NCBI GenBank assembly: GCA_021772155.1
Contig: JADYXS010000037.1
Location: 1-36,595 of the forward strand
Length of the DNA: 36,595 bases
DNA from: Candidatus Obscuribacter sp.
GTDB lineage: Bacteria > Cyanobacteriota > Vampirovibrionia > Obscuribacterales > Obscuribacteraceae
Reading direction: 5' to 3'
Of the stretch, positions 8,429 to 16,837 are shown piece by piece. The notes beneath the pieces are model-generated. The model was not told the origin of the DNA. It saw only the letters and a program-made list of their open reading frames with translations, and ran no database searches. Positions within the stretch are counted from its first letter, which is position 1. Every line of letters begins with the position of its first letter. Both the position numbers and the translations under genes were made by a program.

Positions 8429-10341
8429 TGAGCGCAGAACAAATGACTTCGTTCATCAGTGAGTACGATTTGCACTTATTTAATGAGGGCTCCCATCGTC
8501 GATTATACGAACGGATGGGTGCGCACCTGACCGAACAGGGCGGCAAGAAAGGTGTGCACTTCGCAGTCTGGGCACCTTCGGCAAAACGGGTTTCTGTAGT
8601 CGGTGACTTCAACAATTGGGATCCGAATGCAAACTTGCTCTCACTTATCGGAGGCTCCGGCGTCTGGGCCAGTTTTGTGCCAGCACTGAAAGAAGGCACA
8701 ATCTACAAATACCGCATCGAGTCCGACTTTTTGCCCGCTCCGGCAGAGAAGTCTGATCCCTTTGGTTTTGCTGCTGAGTTTCGCCCGAAAACTGCTTCTA
8801 TTGTTTGGGATTTATCCAAATACAAATGGCAAGACAGCGAATGGATGCAGCAGCGCGAAAAGTTCAAGCAGCTCACTGCGCCAATCTCTATCTACGAAGT
8901 GCACCTGGGCTCTTGGATGCGTGTGCCGGAAGAAGATAACCGCTTCATGACGTACCACGAACTTGCAGATAAATTGACCGCTTACGTCAAAGAGATGGGC
9001 TACACACACATTGAATTGATGCCGATTGCTGAGCATCCTCTCGATTCTTCCTGGGGCTATCAGGTCACCGGATACTTTGCGCCGACAAGCCGCTTCGGTA
9101 CACCTGACGATTTCATGTTTTTTGTTGACACCATGCACCAAAATGGTATTGGCGTACTTGTGGACTGGGTACCTTCACATTTCCCTCGTGACGGTCATGC
9201 CTTGGGAACGTTCGACGGAACACACTTGTATGAGCATGCTGACCCGCGCGTTGGCGAACACAAAGAATGGGGCACTTACGTCTTCAACTACAGCCGCTAT
9301 GAAGTTGCAAACTTTCTGGTGAGCAACGCTCTTTTCTGGCTGGACAAATATCACATCGATGGCTTGCGTGTGGACGCCGTCGCTTCAATGCTCTATCGCG
9401 ATTACGGAAGACCGGATGGCGAATGGCTTCCGAACCAATACGGCAGCAGAGAAAATTTGGAAGCGATCAACTTTTTGAAGAATCTCAATGAGATTATCTA
9501 CTCCGAATACCCAAGCACCATGACCATCGCTGAGGAATCAACGGCTTGGCCATTGGTCTCTCGACCGACTTACGTCGGCGGGCTCGGCTTTGGCTTCAAA
9601 TGGGACATGGGCTGGATGCATGACACGCTGGAATACATGACGCACGATTCCGTGTACAGGAAATTCCACCACAACCAGCTTACGTTCCGCACACTATACG
9701 CATATTCCGAGAACTTCATGTTGCCGCTGTCCCATGACGAAGTCGTGTACGGCAAGCGTTCGCTGCTGTCGAAGATGCCGGGGGATTCATGGCAGCAGTT
9801 TGCTAATCTCAGGCTCTTGTTCGGCTATATGTGGACGGTGCCGGCGAAGAAATTACTTTTCATGGGCGGAGAAATCGCACAACGAAACGAATGGTATTCC
9901 GAACAAAGTTTGGACTGGCATCTACTCGACAGCGATTGGCACAAGGGAATGAACAAATGGTGCCGCGACCTCAACATGGCTTATAAAGACATCCCTGCCA
10001 TGCACGAGGGCGATTGCTCCAACTGGGGCTTCGAGTGGGTTGATTGCGGTGACGTCGAACAGAGCGTCATGACTTACCTGCGGAAAGCCAAAGACGGCAC
10101 ACCAATTCTGGTGGCGTTGAACTTCACCCCAGTGCCGCGTCACAACTATAAAGTTGGCGTCCCAGTGGGCGGATTCTGGAAAGAAGTCTTGAATAGCGAC
10201 TCCACAGAATATGCTGGCAGCGGGCAAGGCAATCTCGGTGGATTGTATGCACACGACGAGCCAGTGCACGGTCGCAATCATTCATTGAATATTGTGCTGC
10301 CACCGCTCGGCATGGTGGCATTCACGCCAGCGAATGGATAG
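8428..10341 (+). CDS. glgB: 1,4-alpha-glucan branching enzyme GlgB
   Basis: GlgB moves short alpha-1,4 chains to O6 positions, making alpha-1,6 branches in glycogen. The protein has 637 residues, within the shorter range of the family. An N-terminal CBM48-like domain ([20 protein letters not shown]) precedes the GH13 barrel. Catalytic residues read from the sequence are D316 in [13 protein letters not shown]369 in TIAEEST and D437 in [12 protein letters not shown]. The start codon shares one base with the treS stop codon, indicating translational coupling. Together with TreS-Mak it would supply and branch alpha-glucan; the debranching partner GlgX lies 20 kb away on the opposite strand. Confidence 0.96.
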   Translation: MSAEQMTSFISEYDLHLFNEGSHRRLYERMGAHLTEQGGKKGVHFAVWAPSAKRVSVVGDFNNWDPNANLLSLIGGSGVWASFVPALKEGTIYKYRIESDFLPAPAEKSDPFGFAAEFRPKTASIVWDLSKYKWQDSEWMQQREKFKQLTAPISIYEVHLGSWMRVPEEDNRFMTYHELADKLTAYVKEMGYTHIELMPIAEHPLDSSWGYQVTGYFAPTSRFGTPDDFMFFVDTMHQNGIGVLVDWVPSHFPRDGHALGTFDGTHLYEHADPRVGEHKEWGTYVFNYSRYEVANFLVSNALFWLDKYHIDGLRVDAVASMLYRDYGRPDGEWLPNQYGSRENLEAINFLKNLNEIIYSEYPSTMTIAEESTAWPLVSRPTYVGGLGFGFKWDMGWMHDTLEYMTHDSVYRKFHHNQLTFRTLYAYSENFMLPLSHDEVVYGKRSLLSKMPGDSWQQFANLRLLFGYMWTVPAKKLLFMGGEIAQRNEWYSEQSLDWHLLDSDWHKGMNKWCRDLNMAYKDIPAMHEGDCSNWGFEWVDCGDVEQSVMTYLRKAKDGTPILVALNFTPVPRHNYKVGVPVGGFWKEVLNSDSTEYAGSGQGNLGGLYAHDEPVHGRNHSLNIVLPPLGMVAFTPANG

Positions 10342-10372
10342 CTACTCTCGGCACCGGAACCGGTAGAACGGT

Positions 10373-10528
10373 ATGGAAAAACTCCTGTCCCGCTCACGCC
10401 AGCAGCGCGTATTACTCAACGTCGTCAGCAAGGCGGTAGCATCTGTGAGCCTCGGTAACCCTCAGCCTAGTAAAGATCAGCAATTCAATAATTTCATTGA
10501 CGCTCCGCGTCACCGTCCGCATCCTTAG
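10373..10528 (+). CDS. Possible small ORF, 51 residues
   Basis: The ATG at 10373 opens a 51-codon frame (MEKLLSRSRQQRVLLNVVSK at its start) in the 318-bp gap between glgB and the Gly-rich gene. It begins basic and amphipathic and ends Pro/His-rich. There is no strong ribosome site and no recognised family. It is the only plausible coding stretch in this gap and may be spurious. Confidence 0.22.
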   Translation: MEKLLSRSRQQRVLLNVVSKAVASVSLGNPQPSKDQQFNNFIDAPRHRPHP

Positions 10529-10624
10529 AATTCAGAAGATCTAGTTGCTCCGACTCAAAGGCTCAGTTTCGATATATCACGAGCGTCGCTCATGTGAAAC
10601 ACAGGAGTTGGTGCGAGGTGAATA

Positions 10625-10663
10625 ATGAAGAATGTCCCCGTATGTGACAGAGGCTTTTCATGA
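10625..10663 (+). CDS. Twelve-codon leader ORF coupled to the Gly-rich gene
   Basis: ATG at 10625 is preceded by GAGGTGA, encodes MKNVPVCDRGFS and stops at TGA 10661-10663. That stop overlaps the ATG of the next gene in an ATGA junction. It could couple translation of the downstream secreted protein to an upstream initiation event. It may also be chance, because the downstream gene has its own AGAGG 7 bp before its ATG. Confidence 0.3.
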   Translation: MKNVPVCDRGFS

Positions 10664-11346
10664 ACTTGCACAGACTTCAATCAATTCTCTGGAGCATTAC
10701 GCTGGTGGCGGCTCTCTCGGCGCCCGCGCTCGCACAGGGTAACGGCACGCGACAAGGTTGGTCCGGTGGAAATGGCAACAACGGCGGACAAGGTTGGTCC
10801 GGTGGAAATGGCAACAACGGTGGACAAGGTTGGTCCGGTGGAAGTGGCAACAACGGTGGACAAGGTTGGTCCGGCGGAAATGGCAGCAACGGTGGACAAG
10901 GTTGGTCCGGTGGAAGTGGCAGCAACGGTGCCCGCGGTAAGCACGGACGGCGCGGCAACCGGGGTGGAGGCAATGGTCTGCAATCTGCAGACAACGGTTT
11001 CTCGAACGGAAAACGGTCCAAGGCACGGAAGCAAAGGCGCAAGGCCATGAAGAATGGATCATGCCAACCAGGTCTTGGCTCAGGACAGGGCTTTGGCGGT
11101 CTTGGTGGTAAAAATGGCTGGAAGAACGCACAAGGACAGGGTGGTAACGGATTCGGTGGAGTTGCGTTTAACGGTAGTGGCTCTAATGGACGTCGGGGCA
11201 AGCACAGACGAAACCAAGGAAACTGGCAAGGTGGCGGACAAGGTAACGGACAGTTTCCCGGCGGCGGAGCGACTAATGGTCAGTTTCCCGGCGGCGGAGC
11301 AACTAACGGTCAATTTCCCGGACAAGGCAACGGCGTAGGCAATTAA
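10660..11346 (+). CDS. Secreted glycine/asparagine-rich repeat protein
   Basis: The protein has 228 residues. A signal peptide (SILWSITLVAALSAPALAQG) is followed by five tandem 12-residue units of the type QGWSGGNGNNGG. Next come a Lys/Arg-rich stretch (about residues 85-130), more Gly-rich sequence, and three C-terminal GQFPGGGATN-type units. Composition implies a disordered or adhesive extracellular or envelope protein; basic patches could bind nucleic acid or anionic polymers. I recognise no family. The AGAGG at 10650 region serves as ribosome site. The next gene downstream, same strand, is the exported thioredoxin-like protein, starting 123 bp later with its own ribosome site. Confidence 0.75.
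   Translation: MNLHRLQSILWSITLVAALSAPALAQGNGTRQGWSGGNGNNGGQGWSGGNGNNGGQGWSGGSGNNGGQGWSGGNGSNGGQGWSGGSGSNGARGKHGRRGNRGGGNGLQSADNGFSNGKRSKARKQRRKAMKNGSCQPGLGSGQGFGGLGGKNGWKNAQGQGGNGFGGVAFNGSGSNGRRGKHRRNQGNWQGGGQGNGQFPGGGATNGQFPGGGATNGQFPGQGNGVGN
10753..10932 (+). repeat. 36-bp in-frame tandem repeat, five copies
   Basis: Units begin at 10753, 10789, 10825, 10861 and 10897 with CAAGGTTGGTCCGGTGGAAA-type sequence. Each encodes one 12-residue block, and copies differ by a few substitutions (AAT/AGT, AAC/AGC, GGC/GGT). The length (multiple of 3) keeps the frame, so copy number could vary between strains. Confidence 0.95.
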
Positions 11347-11469
11347 CTCTCAGATCTCCATCAAATGGCATTGCTATTTGGTCCTGGAGCTGATTAACGA
11401 GTGCCACATCAATTCAACGCCAACTACGGGTACAACGTTATGGGCTACACCAAGAGGAGATGGAGTTAA

Positions 11470-12159
11470 GTGTTTCGAAAATCAATACTACTTGCACTCA
11501 TGTCACTGCAATTGTGCGCAATCCCTTCAGCAGAAGCGGCACCGGCCGGTTTTGATGACGGCGTAAGGGCATATAACGGACGCCAGTACAGGCAAGCTCT
11601 TTCGTCATTTTCACAGGCAGCCTCTCAGGCGCCGGCTGATCCAATGGTTCGTTACTACATGGGGCTGTCCTATCAAGGACTAAACCAAATGACACTGGCA
11701 AAACAACAGTTCGAATATGTTGCTAGCTGCCAATCAAATCCTTCATTGGCCGGACAAGCTCGAACGGCATTGCAGAACCTCGCGCGTTACCAACCAACAC
11801 GGCAAGGCACAGCCAGCCCAGTGCGCATAGCAAGCGCCGCCGGTAGTGGTGGCGCTGCGGCATCGGGACAACGGGCTAGCGGACGACTAAAGGTTATAGA
11901 TTTTTCCACTGAATGGTGAGGGTATTGTAAACGGTTTGATCCGGTGTGGGAGCAGGTTGCATCCCAGATGAGAGGGGAAGTGGATTTCACGAAACTGGAT
12001 GGTGACGATCCAGGAAACAGTGCAATAAAGGCAAAATACAACGTCACTGGTTACCCCAGACTAGTTTTCACCGACAAGACTGGCACCGCGCTGCTTAATC
12101 ATCGAGGCGCACCATCGACGGCCGAGGATTTCAAAGCACTCATCAATAAATACAAATAA
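11470..12159 (+). CDS. Exported TPR-thioredoxin protein with in-frame TGA at the first active-site Cys: candidate selenoprotein
   Basis: The start is GTG 11470 with AGGAG and GGAG just upstream. A signal peptide (about residues 1-24) is followed by TPR-like helices (about 28-110), a low-complexity linker, and a thioredoxin domain (about 138-229). Codons before the break read VIDFSTEW; then TGA (11917-11919), then GYCKRFDPVW in the same frame. The frame continues with the Asp of KLDGDD and the cis-Pro loop VTGYP, ending at TAA 12159. The expected motif is WCGYC, so TGA stands exactly for the nucleophilic Cys. With selenocysteine inserted the product is 229 residues with Sec150 and Cys153. UxxC thioredoxin-fold selenoproteins are known in bacteria. 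A SECIS-like hairpin follows. Alternatives are a single-base nonsense mutation (TGC/TGT to TGA) or a sequence error. Selenocysteine machinery genes are not in this window. Confidence 0.65.
11947..11966 (+). promoter_or_regulatory. Putative bacterial SECIS hairpin
   Basis: The RNA UGGGAGCAGGUUGCAUCCCA folds as UGGGA/UCCCA (5 bp), a bulged A, GCA/UGC (3 bp) and the apical loop GGU. E. coli fdhF's SECIS has GCA-GGUC-UGC at its tip, also with a bulge in the stem, so the tip here is almost the same. Thirty-five bases separate the TGA from the loop. From memory, bacterial SECIS models accept about 16-37 and require a G in the first two loop positions. Spacing is longer than in fdhF, so SelB binding is inferred. 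Confidence 0.5.
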
Positions 12160-12161
12160 AG

Positions 12162-12180
12162 ATGGGTGAGTGTCGCCCAT
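12162..12180. terminator. Hairpin between convergent genes, possible terminator
   Basis: ATGGGTGA pairs with TCGCCCAT around a 3-nt loop (8 bp including one G-U). It lies immediately after the TAA of the thioredoxin-like gene and 56 bp from the end of the convergent kinase gene. There is no strong T-tract, so termination is plausible rather than certain. Confidence 0.4.
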
Positions 12181-12235
12181 GCTGATTACCTTTTGCTTGT
12201 AATCGTTCGATGCTGCATCGGTGTCTTTCGATCAA

Positions 12236-14263
12236 TCAGTCTTGATGATCTTTCAACGGGACTTTGTAGTTATTGAGAATGGTACGCGAATGATTTGAAT
12301 CACTCAGGCATTTACTGTCGAATGCAATGTACGTTGCAATGTCTTCCGATTCTTTCCTGCTAAGTGATCCGCTCTTCAATGCGGCCAAATAGAATTGGTT
12401 GGCTTCCTGCCATTTGTGTTTTTGGCGCAGCACGTTTCCTAATAGAACCTGCACCTCCGATTGTCCTGGCAGCTCAACAGAGTTCTCTTCCCCTATCGCA
12501 ACCGCCTTCCTAAAGCAAGACTCCGCTCGCTCGAAATTGCCAACATTCACATAATTCCTGCCGAGCATCGTTTGGAGCATTTTCTCCGACCACATGCCGG
12601 CCGACGGTCTTCCCTTCGCAAACTCTATACCGTCGTTGACTACGGAGAGCCAATCCGCTGACCCCGGTTCAAGCAAGTTGCCTGTTTTGCAGTAGGCGTC
12701 AACAGTTCGCTCCGATGGACGTATCGCTTTCAAAATCCGTAAGGCGCGATTGCCGGTGAGACGGCACATTGCGCTATCAGTGTTAAAGGCTCCACTTTCC
12801 TCGAATAAATCTCCAATGAGCTCCGGGCAGGCTTTATTGTTGCGTGCAGACTTGAATATCCTTATAGCGGCTTCAGCGTATGTTTGGCGCATTTTCGGAT
12901 TCTGGCATTTAACTGCCACAAAAAAACAAGCTTTTGCGATATTGGCATCGCGACAGTCTGCAGGCACCGCCTTTGATACCATCTCGCTGGTTGATTCGGC
13001 TCCGGCAATTGATTGTGGATCCGTTCGAGAACGAAGCACTAGCCATTGCTGCAAAGCCGTAAGAGCGGCGGCGGAAGCTTCATCTTTAGCGCCCTCTTGT
13101 TGAAGGGCCATGGCACGCATCGCGAACAATTTCACCGTATCTTCATTTATCAGGTGCGACTGGGTCGCGCGCCCACAACATTGATTAACTACTCCATTTC
13201 GATCCGTTTTAAAGAAAGCAGAGGAATAGAAGGCAGTATTGGCTCCGATTGCGCATGCGGTCTGGGCATCTGCAAACCCAAGAAAAAATGAAACAACCCG
13301 TCCGGGAAACAGCAAGATTCCGACAATAAATAGACCAACTATTACAAACAACGCGCGCGAATGCGTACTCAACGATACATGTGGGCGAATCGCCACCGCC
13401 TTGATTTTACCGCCACTCAGAAGGGATTCCAGGTCTAATTGAAATTCGCCCATCGATGGATATCGATTGCCGGACTGTTTTGCCACCGCTTTTGCAACTA
13501 CGTTCTGAATATCCGCAGGGCAGTCATTTTCCTCAATAGCCGATCGCACTATGGGTGGGGTCTTCTGCAGGTGCATCTGCATCACCGCTACAGTATCGAA
13601 GGCAAGGAATGGCGGCTCACCGGTCAGGCACTGAATCAAGACGCAACCGAGGGCGTAGACGTCAGATCTTATGTCCGCTGGATTCCCCAAGCACTGCTCC
13701 GGGCTCATCGAGTAAATACTGCCAATCAGGTCACCAGTCTGCGTCAACTTCTGGGAGGCGTCGGCGGATTCAATTGATTTGCCTAAACCGAAATCTACTA
13801 CCCTTACTCGATCAATGCCGTCTTCACCGCAGGAAACAAGGATATTGCGTGGCGTTAGGTCTCGATGAATGACGCCCTGAGAATGAGCGTGATCCATGGC
13901 CTTGGCCACTTCAATACAGATGCGGAGTGCTCGGCGCCAGGGTATCTTACCGCTGTGCAGCAATTGTGCAAGTGATTCGCCATCGAAATAGTCGACACAT
14001 GCGTACAACGAGCTCTGCCATACTCCGAACTCATAACATTGAAGGATATTCGGATGCCGCAAAAGGGAAATTAGCCGAGCTTCCCGAAGAAACCGCTTTT
14101 GCGCTTCTTCGTTGATTTCCTGAATGTCGGCATGCATAAACTTTAAAGCAACGGTGCGATCCAGGTGTTGGTCGATTGCCCGATAGACACTGGCATGAGC
14201 GCCTGAGCCCAATAGGCAGACAATGCGGTAGTGGTCGTCGACGATTGTTCCGGGCTGAAGCAT
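12236..14263 (-). CDS. Transmembrane Ser/Thr protein kinase with extracytoplasmic TPR region
   Basis: The protein has 675 residues from the ATG at 14263, chosen because GGAGG lies 4 bp upstream and the alternative 88-residue extension runs into the preceding gene. The cytoplasmic PknB-like kinase domain (about 12-282) shows LLGSGAHASVYRA as G-loop, VALKF with the ATP-binding Lys, HRDLTPRN as catalytic loop, DFGLG for metal binding and MSPEQ in the activation segment. A transmembrane helix (about 305-330, ALFVIVGLFIVGILLFP) is followed by a Cys-containing outer region with TPR-like helices (NVGNFERAESCFRKAVAIGE and beyond). The catalytic-loop Lys is Thr. The gene follows a TerD-domain gene by 100 bp on the same strand, probably as one operon. 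Confidence 0.88.
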   Translation of the reverse strand: MLQPGTIVDDHYRIVCLLGSGAHASVYRAIDQHLDRTVALKFMHADIQEINEEAQKRFLREARLISLLRHPNILQCYEFGVWQSSLYACVDYFDGESLAQLLHSGKIPWRRALRICIEVAKAMDHAHSQGVIHRDLTPRNILVSCGEDGIDRVRVVDFGLGKSIESADASQKLTQTGDLIGSIYSMSPEQCLGNPADIRSDVYALGCVLIQCLTGEPPFLAFDTVAVMQMHLQKTPPIVRSAIEENDCPADIQNVVAKAVAKQSGNRYPSMGEFQLDLESLLSGGKIKAVAIRPHVSLSTHSRALFVIVGLFIVGILLFPGRVVSFFLGFADAQTACAIGANTAFYSSAFFKTDRNGVVNQCCGRATQSHLINEDTVKLFAMRAMALQQEGAKDEASAAALTALQQWLVLRSRTDPQSIAGAESTSEMVSKAVPADCRDANIAKACFFVAVKCQNPKMRQTYAEAAIRIFKSARNNKACPELIGDLFEESGAFNTDSAMCRLTGNRALRILKAIRPSERTVDAYCKTGNLLEPGSADWLSVVNDGIEFAKGRPSAGMWSEKMLQTMLGRNYVNVGNFERAESCFRKAVAIGEENSVELPGQSEVQVLLGNVLRQKHKWQEANQFYLAALKSGSLSRKESEDIATYIAFDSKCLSDSNHSRTILNNYKVPLKDHQD

Positions 14264-14363
14264 GCACCCTCCGAGCATGATTTGCCCGGCCTGCGGTGCT
14301 CTTAAGCAGCCTACGTGAGGCAAAGCGTATTCATTAAGTACTGCGGTCGAAGAATCAGCCTCT

Positions 14364-16490
14364 CTAGTTCTGCATAAACTCGCTAGCGATGCGCTCGGGA
14401 TGAAACGGAGTTTCATTTTCTTCGGAAAACACGGTGACGGCATCGTTCGGATTCTGGACTTCTTGCCCGCGCGCTTGAACGTGCAACTGCAGCAGATCAT
14501 ATAGATTCGGTTTAGCGATATCGACAAGGGATTGAACAGTCAATTGGATACCCGTTAGATTTCCAGCCACATTGTTGAACCAGCCAGGGTTGTGGTTAAG
14601 CCCCATATCGGCCCAGATCACTTCGCGTTCGACCAAATCGAATATTGCCGGGATTGCGACCTTCGTGTTAGATGCGATGTCGAATTTATTACTTACAGTC
14701 CTGGGTTCATAGATCTCTCCAGAGTCAGCTTGTTTTCGCGACATCCAGCCAGCGAAACATTCAGGAAGATCACAATATGGTTGCCCGGTATAGCTGTTCA
14801 GCACCATTACGACGTAGCGCGCCCCAAGTTGCTTGCTCTTACTTATTGATATATCGATGAATTCACTTGCACCGTTTGGTGCGTCTACGATGTCACCACT
14901 ATGGTGCCCACCGAAATTTTTCAAGTTGTAATAGGAAAGTACATCGAGATATCTGAACTTGGTATCGAAAACGGCCGCGGAAAGGTCGATGTCTGCTCGC
15001 CCAAGTCCATTCTTCCACCAGATAAAGAATCGCAGAGTATCGGTAGTTGTTAGCAAGGGCAAACGACTACCTCGTGTAACCGTGCGTAGCGCTTTCGATG
15101 CAGACCGCTGGGAAAAAGGCACCATGTAGTTTTTCAATACTGGATCAACATAGCAGGTGCCAAGATCAGGCAATTTCGAAAACCTACTGATCAACGTCGA
15201 TTCGCAGATTTCAAACACAGTTCGGCATAACTCCGGCGGCAATTTCGGCAACGTGTTCAGAATCCCCTGAGCTTTGGCAACTTCGCCCTTTGGAAAAAAT
15301 ACTCGTAGCGCACGCGGTTCAGCCCGAGTCTTAAAGTGATGCATGACTTGCAGTAAAACAGGGGTGGAGACTTTCATAGCCACAGTAGAGAATGCTGCCG
15401 CCACCTCATTTTGAGACCGGGCCTCTAACCGCAGGATGTGATCGAGTCGTCGAGCGAAGTCACCGGGACGTGTTGCCAACATCGTCAACAGGGTGTCCAG
15501 GTTCTTGTCCTCAAGAGCCTTTTCCAGAGTGCTGTTAAAGCGCGGAACCGCTCTATTGTTTCTCAATACATCAAAGGCCTCGTCACAGCGCGGAAATCTC
15601 TTCTTATATTCTGATGGATGCAGACGCTCTCCGAGCCGAATCCAGCGCGCTTTCCATCTGAGCATATCCTCAGTCGGATTACTTTGCGATTCCAAAACTT
15701 GGAGCAAAGCACGTCGTTCTCGGCGAGAATAACTTCGGAACTTCACAGGCTCCGCCAAAGACACATCACCATCGCTCATAGCCACAGCCACCCGCAACAC
15801 ATCAGTGGCCGTAGTGCAAAATCGCGAAAGATGTCCGCTGCCATCCACGGTGCTTGAAATTAGCGCTGCCACCAGGAAAGCCTTGTTTTCCCTGTTCGGC
15901 ACTTCGTCCGGCATAAGCCGCAGAACATCATTTCCATACAGCTCAACGAACAATCGAAGATCGTGCTTATCTTCTGCCGAAAGGGACGTGTTCGCCAAGG
16001 CAAGCTGACGAAACAGGCACTCAAATTCCTCCTGAGAGCCTCGCTCAATTATCTTGATTTCGGTTTCGTCCGCCAGGGGTGATCGTTCTTTCTTTTCAGT
16101 CTTCGGGCTCCAGCGCCCGTCAGTCAAATAGTGCATAAAGGCGTTCAAATACAGACGCGCCTTACTCATGTCCATAACTTGCTGCGGGAAGTTCGGATAC
16201 ATCGGCTCAAAACGCTTATGGGCGCCCTTGCCTTTACCCAAAGACTCCATAAGTCCATTGTGGAAATCTGTGAGTTTTTCCAGCGTCATGCGCCCGCAGT
16301 CCTCAGTAAGTTCGGCAGATAGGCCGTAACCGAGCGACTCAAGGTTCATCAACACAGATGCCACATATTGAGGGGGAAGCGATTCGCCTTCCGCGGTCTC
16401 AATCAGGACTTTCTTTGCTCGCCTGGCGAAGATTTCATTGGCAATCGTCATTTTCGCTGATGATTTCGTCAGCACGGTTAATCGCCTCAC
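14364..16490 (-). CDS. Large protein with C-terminal TerD domain (stress/tellurite-type)
   Basis: The protein has 708 residues from GTG 16490; ATG 16451 is an alternative, and neither has a strong ribosome site. The last 230 residues match the TerD fold: LRFFIWWKNGLGRADIDLSA, then HHSGDIVDAPNGASEFIDIS with the acidic Ca-binding-type residues, YVVMVLNSYTG, and a long C-terminal hydrophobic pattern. The N-terminal 450 residues are helical, with RERRALLQVLESQSN, WIRLGERLHPSEYKKRFP and RPGDFARRLDHILRLEAR. These recall the large TerD-containing proteins of actinomycetes and myxobacteria (the MXAN_6230/SCO0854 type), from memory. TerD proteins act in stress and membrane-linked complexes. Association with the downstream kinase suggests a signalling role. 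No terC, terB or other ter genes are nearby. Confidence 0.75.
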   Translation of the reverse strand: MRRLTVLTKSSAKMTIANEIFARRAKKVLIETAEGESLPPQYVASVLMNLESLGYGLSAELTEDCGRMTLEKLTDFHNGLMESLGKGKGAHKRFEPMYPNFPQQVMDMSKARLYLNAFMHYLTDGRWSPKTEKKERSPLADETEIKIIERGSQEEFECLFRQLALANTSLSAEDKHDLRLFVELYGNDVLRLMPDEVPNRENKAFLVAALISSTVDGSGHLSRFCTTATDVLRVAVAMSDGDVSLAEPVKFRSYSRRERRALLQVLESQSNPTEDMLRWKARWIRLGERLHPSEYKKRFPRCDEAFDVLRNNRAVPRFNSTLEKALEDKNLDTLLTMLATRPGDFARRLDHILRLEARSQNEVAAAFSTVAMKVSTPVLLQVMHHFKTRAEPRALRVFFPKGEVAKAQGILNTLPKLPPELCRTVFEICESTLISRFSKLPDLGTCYVDPVLKNYMVPFSQRSASKALRTVTRGSRLPLLTTTDTLRFFIWWKNGLGRADIDLSAAVFDTKFRYLDVLSYYNLKNFGGHHSGDIVDAPNGASEFIDISISKSKQLGARYVVMVLNSYTGQPYCDLPECFAGWMSRKQADSGEIYEPRTVSNKFDIASNTKVAIPAIFDLVEREVIWADMGLNHNPGWFNNVAGNLTGIQLTVQSLVDIAKPNLYDLLQLHVQARGQEVQNPNDAVTVFSEENETPFHPERIASEFMQN

Positions 16491-16837
16491 GGTGCTGGAA
16501 TTGACAAAAGGTGTCGCGGAGAGCGAAGACTCTATTTGACAATAGAAGGAAGAACCCTCATAGCCGCGACATGTCTAATCTACCCGCGTGTCAAGTAAGC
16601 AAACCCCGGCAAAATAAAATTGCCGTCAAAACACACGCAGAACTTCAATTCGGCACGGCTCACGATAGACACCACATTTAGTGCTGACATCCACTTGTAT
16701 CACCAAGCCTAAAGCTGCTTCCAACCGATTGAGTTACCCGCGGCGAAAACGGCATGTAAAGAGCCGCTAGACAACTCATAAGCTGTAAGATTTGCATAAT
16801 TGCAGAGTCCGGTTCTTAGCTTCAAGGAGAAGGTCCG
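16491..16837. other. Divergent intergenic region before the DUF2330 array
   Basis: About 350 bp lie between the TerD gene and the first DUF2330 gene. Two TTGACA hexamers (16501, 16536) are present, but neither has a convincing -10 at the right spacing. A small hairpin, CGGCAA/TTGCCG (16607-16625), has an A-rich loop. I see no coding frame. AAGGAGAAGG at the right end is the ribosome site of the first array gene. Confidence 0.45.

Noticed and set aside
10677-11201. Long minus-strand Pro/Leu-rich ORFs opposite the Gly-rich gene
   Set aside because: They are mirror images of the GC-rich repeats (GGN codons read as Pro on the other strand); no signal peptide or ribosome site.
11931-11943. Alternative SECIS CGG-UUUGAU-CCG closer to the TGA
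   Set aside because: The stem is only 3 bp and the loop lacks a G in its first two positions; the hairpin at 11947-11966 is clearly better.
11944-12159. Separate 71-codon gene starting at GTG 11944
   Set aside because: It is in the same frame as the upstream ORF, lacks half of the thioredoxin domain and its active site, and has no ribosome site. It is the continuation after the TGA.
14264-14527. 88-residue N-terminal extension of the kinase
   Set aside because: It overlaps the end of the TerD gene, is not kinase-like, and ATG 14263 has GGAGG just upstream.
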